Both the position numbers and the translations under genes were made by a program. From the IMG/VR virus record IMGVR_UViG_3300030103_004598, positions 1 to 36,137 of that record: DNA of 36,137 nucleotides; one strand, written 5' to 3'. Below the pieces are notes generated by a model, which had not been told where the DNA came from, ran no database searches, and was given only the letters and a program-made list of their open reading frames with translations. Below are positions 31,791 through 36,137 of the stretch, piece after piece; within the stretch, counting starts at the first letter, position 1; each line of letters begins with the position of its first letter. This stretch comes from a virus.

Positions 31791-32150
31791 ATGAATATAG
31801 ATATAAATGAGCTAACACTAGGACAAGTTAAAGAATTAAATAATATGATGAATAAAAATTCAAATGTTAAGGAATCAAACCAACCATTCAAAATAGGCAA
31901 AGCTTACTTATTCCGACTAGTGACGCACATTGACATAGGTGTCGTGAAAGACGTTGGAGAGAAAGAAATTGTTTTAACGAATGCGTCTTGGATTGCTGAC
32001 ACTGGCCGTTACAATGAGTGTTTTAAAAAAGGTGTTGATGGTTTAAATGAGGTGGAACCCTATCCTTTAGATCAAGAAGTCATCATCGGTCGCGGGGCTC
32101 TTGTAGATTCTACGATTTGGAACCATAAATTACCTACGGAAGCTAAATGA
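31791..32150 (+). CDS. Conserved small phage protein between the Ser-X repeat genes
   Basis: This 119-residue protein has a compact C-terminal domain: [20 protein letters not shown] (36-55), [20 protein letters not shown] (59-78) and [19 protein letters not shown] (97-115). I have seen similar small domains, with an -A-W-TGR- core, in other phages and recall them beside low-complexity repeat proteins, but cannot confirm it here. The SD module AAAAAGGAATATAAAA is shared with copy 1. It overlaps copy 2 (ATGA, 32147-32150). The function is unknown. Confidence 0.65.
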   Translation: MNIDINELTLGQVKELNNMMNKNSNVKESNQPFKIGKAYLFRLVTHIDIGVVKDVGEKEIVLTNASWIADTGRYNECFKKGVDGLNEVEPYPLDQEVIIGRGALVDSTIWNHKLPTEAK

Positions 32151-32338
32151 TGAGCCAAGCGATATTAAGAGCCGGTTATGATAACTCTAACTCTAGGTCT
32201 TTGTCTGGGTCTTGGTCTTTGTCTGGGTCTTGGTCTGGGTCTGGGTCTTGGTCTGGGTCTAGGTCTTGGTCTTGGTCTAGGTCTGGGCCTAGGTCTAGGT
32301 CTTTGTCTAGGTCTGGGTCTAGGTCTTTGTCTAATTAA
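32147..32338 (+). CDS. Ser-X dipeptide-repeat protein, copy 2
   Basis: The protein has 63 residues from ATG 32147, or 62 from ATG 32150. It begins [16 protein letters not shown], then Ser-X repeats with X = Gly, Arg, Trp or Leu. Here the serines are TCT and X codons are NGG or TTG, unlike the AGT serines of copy 1. The QAILRAG-aromatic-D head is shared with copy 1 (31596). A second frame across the same repeat is also open and would give a Gly-Leu repeat; the Ser-X frame is preferred because of the head and the coupling to 31791. Confidence 0.6.
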   Translation: MMSQAILRAGYDNSNSRSLSGSWSLSGSWSGSGSWSGSRSWSWSRSGPRSRSLSRSGSRSLSN

Positions 32339-32344
32339 CAATTT

Positions 32345-32454
32345 CCCCGTCTTTATTAATCAAATTTGGCGATGAGAGCAGTACTGGCGGGGATTTATTA
32401 AACCTATGTTAAAGAAATTGAGTTTTGTTAACACAGATTGAAACTATGTTAAAG
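32345..32454. other. Hairpin and short direct repeat in the gap after Ser-X copy 2
   Basis: In the 124-bp gap 32339-32462, TCCCCGTC (32344-32351) can pair with GGCGGGGA (32386-32393) across a 34-nt loop. CTATGTTAAAG occurs twice, 40 bp apart (32404-32414 and 32444-32454). There is no U-run and no clear promoter. Confidence 0.4.
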
Positions 32455-32462
32455 GAAAAGAG

Positions 32463-32567
32463 ATGTCTTATTTCGTTGGATGCACATGTGAGCATGAAGA
32501 AGATGAGCATACTTGGGGAGAATGTGAAGTTGAAGGATGTAAATGTGAGGGAGGCTGGGAATTATGA
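32463..32567 (+). CDS. Tiny Cys/His-rich zinc-binding protein
   Basis: This 34-residue protein has C7-x-C9-x-H11, H16, C21, C26 and C28, enough ligands for one or two zinc ions in a very small knuckle. AAAGGAAAAGAG precedes the ATG and its stop overlaps the next ATG (ATGA-type, 32564-32567). Many phages carry such peptides; no specific role is known to me. Confidence 0.5.
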   Translation: MSYFVGCTCEHEEDEHTWGECEVEGCKCEGGWEL

Positions 32568-32686
32568 GAGATTATTGGTTCGAAGGGAAGATGCATAAAG
32601 AAGGTCCTTATGCTGACGATGACGAAGAGATGGAAGACGAGGACGAGGGAAGAAAACAAGATTACTATGTGGAGGAAAAACTATGA
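32564..32686 (+). CDS. Tiny acidic protein
   Basis: This 40-residue protein (MRDYWFEGKMHKEG...) has a DDDEEMEDEDEG acidic run in the middle. It is coupled on both sides by ATGA overlaps. It could mimic DNA or simply be a small charged accessory protein. Confidence 0.5.
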   Translation: MRDYWFEGKMHKEGPYADDDEEMEDEDEGRKQDYYVEEKL

Positions 32687-32922
32687 GCAGATGTGAAAAA
32701 TGTGGAGTTGATAAGAAAGCACCAATTGAATTAACACATGATATGATGAAAGCAATAAGACGTTATATCAACATAAGAAAGCCTTCAAACAACATCATTA
32801 AAGATGAAGATTGGAGAGAAAGAGAGATAAAGCAAGTAAGAGAGTTCCTGTTAGAGAACTTCAATATTATTATAACAGTTAAGCATAAAGTCCCTAAGAT
32901 TCATGGACTTACAGGATTGTAA
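32683..32922 (+). CDS. Small protein with N-terminal CxxC pair
   Basis: This 79-residue protein begins MSRCEKCGVDKK (C4, C7) followed by a helical, basic region and a predicted strand (NIIITVKHKVPKI). Only one CxxC is present, so zinc binding would need a dimer or other ligands. GGAGG lies before the ATG. Function is unknown. Confidence 0.5.
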   Translation: MSRCEKCGVDKKAPIELTHDMMKAIRRYINIRKPSNNIIKDEDWREREIKQVREFLLENFNIIITVKHKVPKIHGLTGL

Positions 32923-32935
32923 AAGGAGGTTTGAG

Positions 32936-33142
32936 ATGTGGGTTAAGGTATCGGACAGCGCGGTTATAAATTTAGATAAAGTAGAATTATATGAATATAA
33001 TAAATCGGGGCTGCCCTTTTGGGCGAATTGGTTAGAACAAAGGCCGATTCAGGGGATTAACACTATAAACCCTAAAGAGGCTTTCAAAAAAATAAACGAA
33101 GCAATCAAGAAAGGTCAGAATTTTTTAGACTTAACAGAGTAG
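32936..33142 (+). CDS. Small hypothetical protein
   Basis: This 68-residue protein starts MWVKVSDSAVINLDKVELYE. The start is chosen by AAAAGGAGG; an earlier ATG at 32903 lies in the preceding gene. It looks like a small alpha/beta domain: two strands, WANWLEQRP, then two helices (PKEAFKKINEAIKKG). It ends five bases before the tRNA-like gene. Confidence 0.55.
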   Translation: MWVKVSDSAVINLDKVELYEYNKSGLPFWANWLEQRPIQGINTINPKEAFKKINEAIKKGQNFLDLTE

Positions 33143-33147
33143 TAAAA

Positions 33148-33252
33148 GGGGCAGTGGCGGAATGGTAGACGCTAAGCGACTCATTGTTCAGTAATGCCGA
33201 GTCGTTAAAGGCTAGCAAAAGAACGTTGCAGGTTCGAATCCTGCCTGCCCCA
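33148..33252 (+). tRNA. tRNA-like gene with abnormally long anticodon arm (possible UCA anticodon)
   Basis: Acceptor GGGGCAG (33148-33154) pairs perfectly with CTGCCCC (33245-33251), discriminator A. The D-arm is GCG-loop-CGC (33157-33172) with the Leu-like GGAATGGTAGACGC style. The T-arm is GCAGG-TTCGAAT-CCTGC (33228-33244). Between D- and T-arm there are 55 nt, about 20 more than a class II tRNA allows. Instead of a normal anticodon arm there is an 8-bp stem AGCGACTC/GAGTCGTT extended by ATT/AAT and capped by the 7-nt loop GTTCAGT, which would present UCA. CCA is not encoded. It could be an intron-containing or degenerate tRNA, a special tRNA, or a tRNA-derived structure. The amino-acid identity is uncertain. 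Confidence 0.6.
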
Positions 33253-33279
33253 TTTTTAATAAAAAGCGAAAGGGAGATT

Positions 33280-33456
33280 ATGGAAATAGGGAAAATATTA
33301 GAACTAGAGCTAAAAAACAACACCCGAATTTTAGAGCATAAACTAAAAGTTGATAGGCGTGAATGCCAGGAATCAAAGATTAATTTTGGCGTTTATATTA
33401 TTAGTGAGCAAATTAAGGCAAACACGATGGCGTTATTTGCAGGATTAGACGGATAA
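33280..33456 (+). CDS. Small hypothetical protein at the head of the module array
   Basis: This 58-residue helical protein starts MEIGKILELELKNNTRIL. The start is set by GCGAAAGGGAGATT immediately upstream, the common SD half of the 42-bp module described below. An upstream ATG (33184) would read through the tRNA-like gene. Function is unknown. Confidence 0.55.
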   Translation: MEIGKILELELKNNTRILEHKLKVDRRECQESKINFGVYIISEQIKANTMALFAGLDG

Positions 33457-33477
33457 AGAGAATAAAAGGGCAATATT

Positions 33478-33687
33478 ATGATTAAGCAGATTACAATTAT
33501 TACAGCTCCAGGCCCAAAAACTTACAAAGTTGGCCAAAAACTAGCTGGTGGAGTTGTCTCTACAATAAAGCTTGATACTTTGCGTTTTAATGGTGATCCG
33601 TTCTCGCAGTATTGCGGATATAGTCAAGCTGGGAAGTTACTATTTAATGTTGACCCGATGTGTCCTCATGAATGCGAGTATTTATAA
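33478..33687 (+). CDS. Small hypothetical protein
   Basis: This 69-residue protein (MIKQITIITAPGPKTYKVGQKLAGG...) is predicted to be beta-rich, with a C-terminal VDPMCPHECEYL. Its leader differs from the shared module (AAAAGGGCAATATT before the ATG). The first full 42-bp module starts five bases after its stop. Confidence 0.55.
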   Translation: MIKQITIITAPGPKTYKVGQKLAGGVVSTIKLDTLRFNGDPFSQYCGYSQAGKLLFNVDPMCPHECEYL

Positions 33688-33730
33688 TTATTATTGACAG
33701 CTAAAGTAAAATAAAAGCGAAAGGGAGATT

Positions 33731-33967
33731 ATGAGAGAATTGAAAGCGAATATTATTGAGAGATGGTTTTTGAAAAGAATAATCCGTAAAAATGTTATGC
33801 AAGGCAGCCATTATGACCGGATACTTAGTCTATACAATTTGATAATTAGTGCTTGCAGAGAGGAATTCACAGAAGACAATAAGCCAACACTAGATGGTTT
33901 TTTAAGCGAAATCCATCAATCGGCATTGGAGAGAGATAATTACAATAAATATAAGACAGGGTTGTAA
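33731..33967 (+). CDS. Small hypothetical protein in the module array (1)
   Basis: This 78-residue helical protein starts MRELKANIIERWFLKRIIRK, basic in its first third. It starts inside the first full 42-bp module, whose GGGAG is the SD. No family is recognised. Confidence 0.55.
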   Translation: MRELKANIIERWFLKRIIRKNVMQGSHYDRILSLYNLIISACREEFTEDNKPTLDGFLSEIHQSALERDNYNKYKTGL

Positions 33968-34010
33968 TTATTATTTACAACTAAAGTAAAATAAAAGCGA
34001 AAGGGAGATT

Positions 34011-34157
34011 ATGGGATTAGATGAATTAAGAGAAAAAATTGCTGAAGAGGTCGGGTATTCATTATTAGAAGGTGGTGGTTGTGATCACGGGGAAAGACAG
34101 TACGGCACAAGTGATGATGGGTTAATTAAGCTTTGCTATGAAATTTTAAATAAATAA
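34011..34157 (+). CDS. Small hypothetical protein in the module array (2)
   Basis: This 48-residue protein starts MGLDELREKIAEEVGY and includes GGGCDHGERQYGTSDDG. It is fixed by the second 42-bp module at its start; its stop TAA sits at the first base of the third. Function is unknown. Confidence 0.5.
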   Translation: MGLDELREKIAEEVGYSLLEGGGCDHGERQYGTSDDGLIKLCYEILNK

Positions 34158-34195
34158 ATTGACAACTAAAGTGAAATAAAAGCGAAAGGGAGATT

Positions 34196-34423
34196 ATGAG
34201 AGAGATAGACTTAGATATTAATAATAGATGGGAACAAGGAACCCCTCACCATCCAGAGTCTGAGAAGCTGATGGAAGAGCTCATGGAGGTAGATTTTAAA
34301 TATTGTGATGACTATTTTTGTTGGAAAAAGGGTGGTGACGGAGACAACGGGGAAACCTTTATGTATGAGCTAGATATAATCTTTGAAAGACGTGATCAGC
34401 TTAAAGAAATTATTGACAGCTAA
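34196..34423 (+). CDS. Small acidic hypothetical protein in the module array (3)
   Basis: This 75-residue protein (MREIDLDINNRWEQGTPHH...) ends KEIIDS, with the last codons and stop encoded in the fourth module copy. It is acidic with aromatic residues (DDYFCWKKGGDGDNG). The module SD precedes it. Family unrecognised. Confidence 0.55.
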   Translation: MREIDLDINNRWEQGTPHHPESEKLMEELMEVDFKYCDDYFCWKKGGDGDNGETFMYELDIIFERRDQLKEIIDS

Positions 34424-34449
34424 AGTAAAATAAAAGCGAAAGGGAGATT

Positions 34450-34833
34450 ATGGGACATTATACAGAGATTTATATAAATGCAGACTTAAAAGAAGAAACA
34501 CCACAAGAAGTCATAAATGTTTTAGCTGCTATGTGTAGTAAAAACGATAAAGAGGATAGCTTAAAAGATAAGCCTGGCCGTTGGTCGTACCTGTTCGGAA
34601 ACGGCAGTTACTACACGCCATTAACCAGTTGTGCAAATTTAACGTTCGATGATATTGGCGGCCATTATTCTATACTTGGTAAAGGCGATATTAAAAACTA
34701 CGAAGACGAAATAGAAGAGTTCTTTGCCTTTATTAAACCTTGGTGTGAAGATGAGTTCATAGGCTACTACCGCTACGAAGAGCAGCGAGAGCCTACCTTA
34801 GTTTATACAGACGAATTAAATATTGACAACTAA
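34450..34833 (+). CDS. Conserved hypothetical phage protein in the module array (4)
   Basis: This 127-residue alpha/beta protein begins MGHYTEIYINADLKEETPQEV and has GRWSYLFGNGSYYTPL and WCEDEFIGYYRYEEQREPTLVY. I recognise the MGHYTEI...L-ED-TPEEV opening as recurrent in phage genomes, but know of no function. The module SD precedes it and the half-module at 34821-34845 encodes its C-terminal NIDN. Confidence 0.6.
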   Translation: MGHYTEIYINADLKEETPQEVINVLAAMCSKNDKEDSLKDKPGRWSYLFGNGSYYTPLTSCANLTFDDIGGHYSILGKGDIKNYEDEIEEFFAFIKPWCEDEFIGYYRYEEQREPTLVYTDELNIDN

Positions 34834-34866
34834 AGTAAAATAAAATACGGTGACTGAATCACAAAT

Positions 34867-34968
34867 GACCAAGGAGTGAGCAAAATGAAATTGTATTCTT
34901 TTAAAAATATCTCCCTTTCATGGGATTCATGTGTCTTCTCAAAGTCACTGTTGCTTCACTCCTTGGTC
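34867..34968 (+). promoter_or_regulatory. 17-bp inverted repeat that can mask an SD upstream of the initiator gene
   Basis: GACCAAGGAGTGAGCAA (34867-34883) pairs with TTGCTTCACTCCTTGGTC (34951-34968) through 13 bp, a 1-nt bulge and 4 bp. The upstream arm contains AAGGAGTG, a strong SD seven bases before ATG 34885; the downstream arm holds its complement. The loop carries CTCCCTTTC, the inverted form of the module SD GAAAGGGAG. This is consistent with a translational switch or a mini-inverted repeat. Confidence 0.6.
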
Positions 34969-35028
34969 GGAATATCTCAACAAAATGGATCTCGTGGAAG
35001 GGTATTTTTATGTCTAATGGATACATAA
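34885..35028 (+). CDS. Possible 47-residue leader peptide overlapping the inverted repeat
   Basis: A reading frame from ATG 34885 (MKLYSFKNISLSWDS...) runs through the loop and second arm and overlaps the initiator start by 19 bases. Its SD, AAGGAGTG, is well spaced. The peptide is Ser/Leu-rich and not recognised. It could be a translated leader controlling the initiator rather than a functional protein. Confidence 0.35.
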   Translation: MKLYSFKNISLSWDSCVFSKSLLLHSLVGISQQNGSRGRVFLCLMDT

Positions 35029-35708
35029 AACTTCATAGAAAATTTCTAAAGTGGGAATGGTTTCAAGATTCCAACACTATGAAATTATTTTTATACGTTC
35101 TTTTGTCTGCAAATCATGCTGAAGCAAGGTGGCAGGGAATCACTATTCTCAGGGGCCAGTTACTTACAGGTCGACGCAAACTCGCAGAAAACCTAGGTTT
35201 ATCAGAAATGAATGTGCGTTCAATAATAAAACGGCTAAAATCAACCAACGAACTAACCATCAAATCTTACTCGAAATACTCGATTATAACGGTAGTTAGG
35301 TATGATGAGTATCAATCAAGTAACCAGCAAACTAACCAGCAACTAACCAGCAACCAACCAGCAACTAACCAGCAACTAACCACTAACAAGAAGAATAAGA
35401 ATGAAAAGAAGGAAGAGAAGGAAGAAATAGATATTGTTTTTTTTGAGGCTTATAAAATTTATCCTGGTTCTAAATCTAAAACGGATAACTTTAAAACGTT
35501 CAAGAAGCACAAAGATTGGAAAGAATGCTTACCCCTTTTAAAGCCAGCAGTTGAAAAAGAGGTTGGACACAAGAAGGCTTTAAAGTATTACGGTGAGTTT
35601 TGCCCAGACTTCAAGAACTTTAAAACCTGGTTAAACCAGAGATGTTGGGAACAAGAGTTTACGGCACGAGAGATGCCAAAGGAGGAGGAATACGATGGAC
35701 TATTCTAA
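35010..35708 (+). CDS. Replisome-organizer / replication initiator protein (DnaD/O-like)
   Basis: This 232-residue protein has an N-terminal winged-helix domain (GYIKLHRKFLKWEWFQDSN, ITILRGQLLTGRRKLAENLG, EMNVRSIIKRLKSTNELTIK, then IITVVRYDEYQ) typical of phage replisome-organizer proteins that bind the origin. A Gln/Thr/Asn-rich linker (about 107-127) is encoded by an iteron-like array. The C-terminal helical part is basic, with DFKNFKTWLNQRCW resembling a DnaD-like YxxxI-type helicase-loading region. GGAAGGG precedes ATG 35010; an ATG at 34920 lies in the leader hairpin. It would load host helicase and start theta replication. Confidence 0.7.
   Translation: MSNGYIKLHRKFLKWEWFQDSNTMKLFLYVLLSANHAEARWQGITILRGQLLTGRRKLAENLGLSEMNVRSIIKRLKSTNELTIKSYSKYSIITVVRYDEYQSSNQQTNQQLTSNQPATNQQLTTNKKNKNEKKEEKEEIDIVFFEAYKIYPGSKSKTDNFKTFKKHKDWKECLPLLKPAVEKEVGHKKALKYYGEFCPDFKNFKTWLNQRCWEQEFTAREMPKEEEYDGLF
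35321..35386 (+). repeat. Iteron-like 11-bp-period array inside the initiator gene (candidate origin)
   Basis: TAACCAGCAA occurs at 35321-35330, 35333-35342, 35344-35353, 35366-35375, with variants at 35355-35364 (CAACCAGCAA) and 35377-35386 (TAACCACTAA). Spacing is 12, 11, 11, 11, 11 bp. Because 11 is not a multiple of three, the array is not a protein-level repeat. Lambda-type phages carry their origin iterons inside the initiator gene in the same way. Confidence 0.7.
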
Positions 35709-35997
35709 GAAGGGAGAAGAGATGATGGGTGATTTAGCAGATGCAATGTGTGGTTACGATCATAGTGAAAAAAGTAGATTTCATATTAAACCGTTTAATG
35801 ATCCGAGCGGAAAGAGAGTTCAATGCCCTGAGTGCAAGAAAGTAGTCAAGGCAGTTGGGCTGCATTGTCATATTAGTGATGTCCATACAAAAAAAAATGA
35901 AGAGGGCAATAAAACGAATCAATTACTTGAAAAAATATTATCTGTTTTAGAGTCCATTCAACATGATGTTGATTTGATTTGCAGGAAGGAAATGTAA
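35695..35997 (+). CDS. C2H2 zinc-finger small protein
   Basis: This 100-residue protein has CPECKKVVKAVGLHCHISDVH (residues about 44-64): C-x2-C and H-x4-H, a one-finger DNA/protein-binding module. GGAGGAGG precedes ATG 35695. The last third is helical (LLEKILSVLESIQHDVDLIC). It overlaps the initiator by 14 bases and joins the next gene by TAATG. It may assist replication or regulate the operon. Confidence 0.6.
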   Translation: MDYSKKGEEMMGDLADAMCGYDHSEKSRFHIKPFNDPSGKRVQCPECKKVVKAVGLHCHISDVHTKKNEEGNKTNQLLEKILSVLESIQHDVDLICRKEM

Positions 35998-36137
35998 TGC
36001 AATATTCTAAAGACGACTTTAAAGCCAAGCTTTTAAAGCTAAGGGATTTAATATGCCCAAACTTTACGGACCACAGGGCTAATTCATTTGCTGAGCAGTT
36101 ATGCCGTAAGATGAGCTTTGATGTATTCAGAAAGGCT
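35997..36137 (+). CDS. Hypothetical protein, 3' truncated by the window edge
   Basis: The gene is open from ATG 35997 (MQYSKDDFKAKLLKLRD) to the last base, giving 47 residues with CPNFTDHRANSFAEQLCRKM. It overlaps the previous stop (TAATG) behind AAGGA. It ends on a codon boundary and would continue in frame into base 1 of the window, closing at TGA 90. Function is unknown. Confidence 0.55.
   Translation, partial: MQYSKDDFKAKLLKLRDLICPNFTDHRANSFAEQLCRKMSFDVFRKA

Larger units (their letters stand above)
33692..34845 (+). repeat. Repeated 42-bp intergenic module separating small genes
   Basis: Four 42-bp copies end at the ATGs of successive genes: 33692-33733, 33972-34013, 34157-34198 and 34411-34452. 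A 3' half occurs at 33262-33282 and a 5' half (25 bp) at 34821-34845. Each holds a TATTGACAGCTAAAGT-like 5' part and the SD part GCGAAAGGGAGATTATG, with only a few differences among the four. In two cases the 5' part also encodes the last residues of the preceding protein (IDS or IDN plus stop). TTGACA in the module has no well-spaced -10, so promoter activity is uncertain. Confidence 0.9.

Noticed and set aside
32178-32375. Gly-Leu repeat protein in a second frame of Ser-X copy 2
   Set aside because: Hexanucleotide repeats open several frames. The Ser-X frame has the conserved head, coupling and matching start; this one does not.
33188-33190. UGA recoding of the phage
   Set aside because: Many genes end in TGA within ATGA overlaps and no in-frame UGA needs to be read through.
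33184-33456. A 90-residue protein starting within the tRNA-like gene
   Set aside because: The first 32 residues come from the tRNA-like sequence; the module SD points to the internal ATG at 33280.
33692-34452. A promoter in each 42-bp module
   Set aside because: TTGACA is present, but no -10 lies at 16-18 bp; AAAAGCGAAA is there instead. Translation signalling is better supported.
33692-34845. CRISPR array
   Set aside because: The repeats are separated by complete genes of 147-384 bp, carry start codons and SDs, and no cas gene is present.

Overview
The window is a tailed-phage genome, or nearly all of one. It is AT-rich, densely packed, and most genes are joined by ATGA, TAATG or GTGA stop/start overlaps behind clear Shine-Dalgarno (SD) sites. 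The head and tail set is podovirus-like: a P22-type portal, scaffold, N4-gp56-family major capsid protein, tail adaptor, propeller-like gp10-type tail protein and three large ejection-protein candidates, in an order close to P22 genes 1-8-5-4-10-26-14-7-20-16. I see no integrase, prophage repressor, DNA polymerase, RNA polymerase or CRISPR. SD use, sigma70-like promoters and small lambdoid-style accessory genes fit a bacterial, probably proteobacterial, host. The host cannot be named from this sequence.

Layout. (1) 1-2098, rightward: the end of a truncated gene, a small accessory gene, a promoter region, the terminase small subunit and four tiny coupled genes. (2) 2100-6765, leftward: tiny accessory genes including a Lar-like zinc protein, an SPFH/prohibitin-like membrane protein, a cluster of small coiled-coil and membrane proteins that could be a lysis or envelope module, a ribbon-helix-helix protein, and the terminase large subunit. 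(3) 6868-28190, rightward late operon: portal, scaffold and capsid; then about 9 kb of glycan genes (four glycosyltransferases, a nucleotide-sugar-dehydrogenase-like protein, a methyltransferase) interleaved with fibre and decoration-like genes; then the tail and ejection proteins and two small genes that may act in lysis. (4) 28266-36137, rightward early operon: ribbon-helix-helix protein, ERF annealing protein, RecB-like nuclease, SSB, a pair of Ser-X dipeptide-repeat proteins flanking a conserved small protein, an odd tRNA-like gene, an array of small genes separated by a near-identical 42-bp module, and a replisome-organizer-type initiator carrying iteron-like repeats.

How it works together. 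The early operon supplies recombination (ERF, nuclease, SSB) and recruits the host replisome through the initiator. The late operon builds the particle. The two terminase subunits lie on opposite strands about 4 kb apart, so they must be transcribed separately. The glycan block probably decorates the virion or remodels the host surface.

Most notable: two Ser-X repeat proteins with conserved heads but different serine codon boxes; a cassette-like array built on a 42-bp intergenic repeat; an 11-bp-period iteron array inside the initiator gene; a long inverted repeat that would hide the SD of a leader peptide before the initiator; a tRNA-like gene with an over-long anticodon arm; and the fact that the last gene of the window joins the first bases in frame, suggesting a circular or circularly permuted genome.
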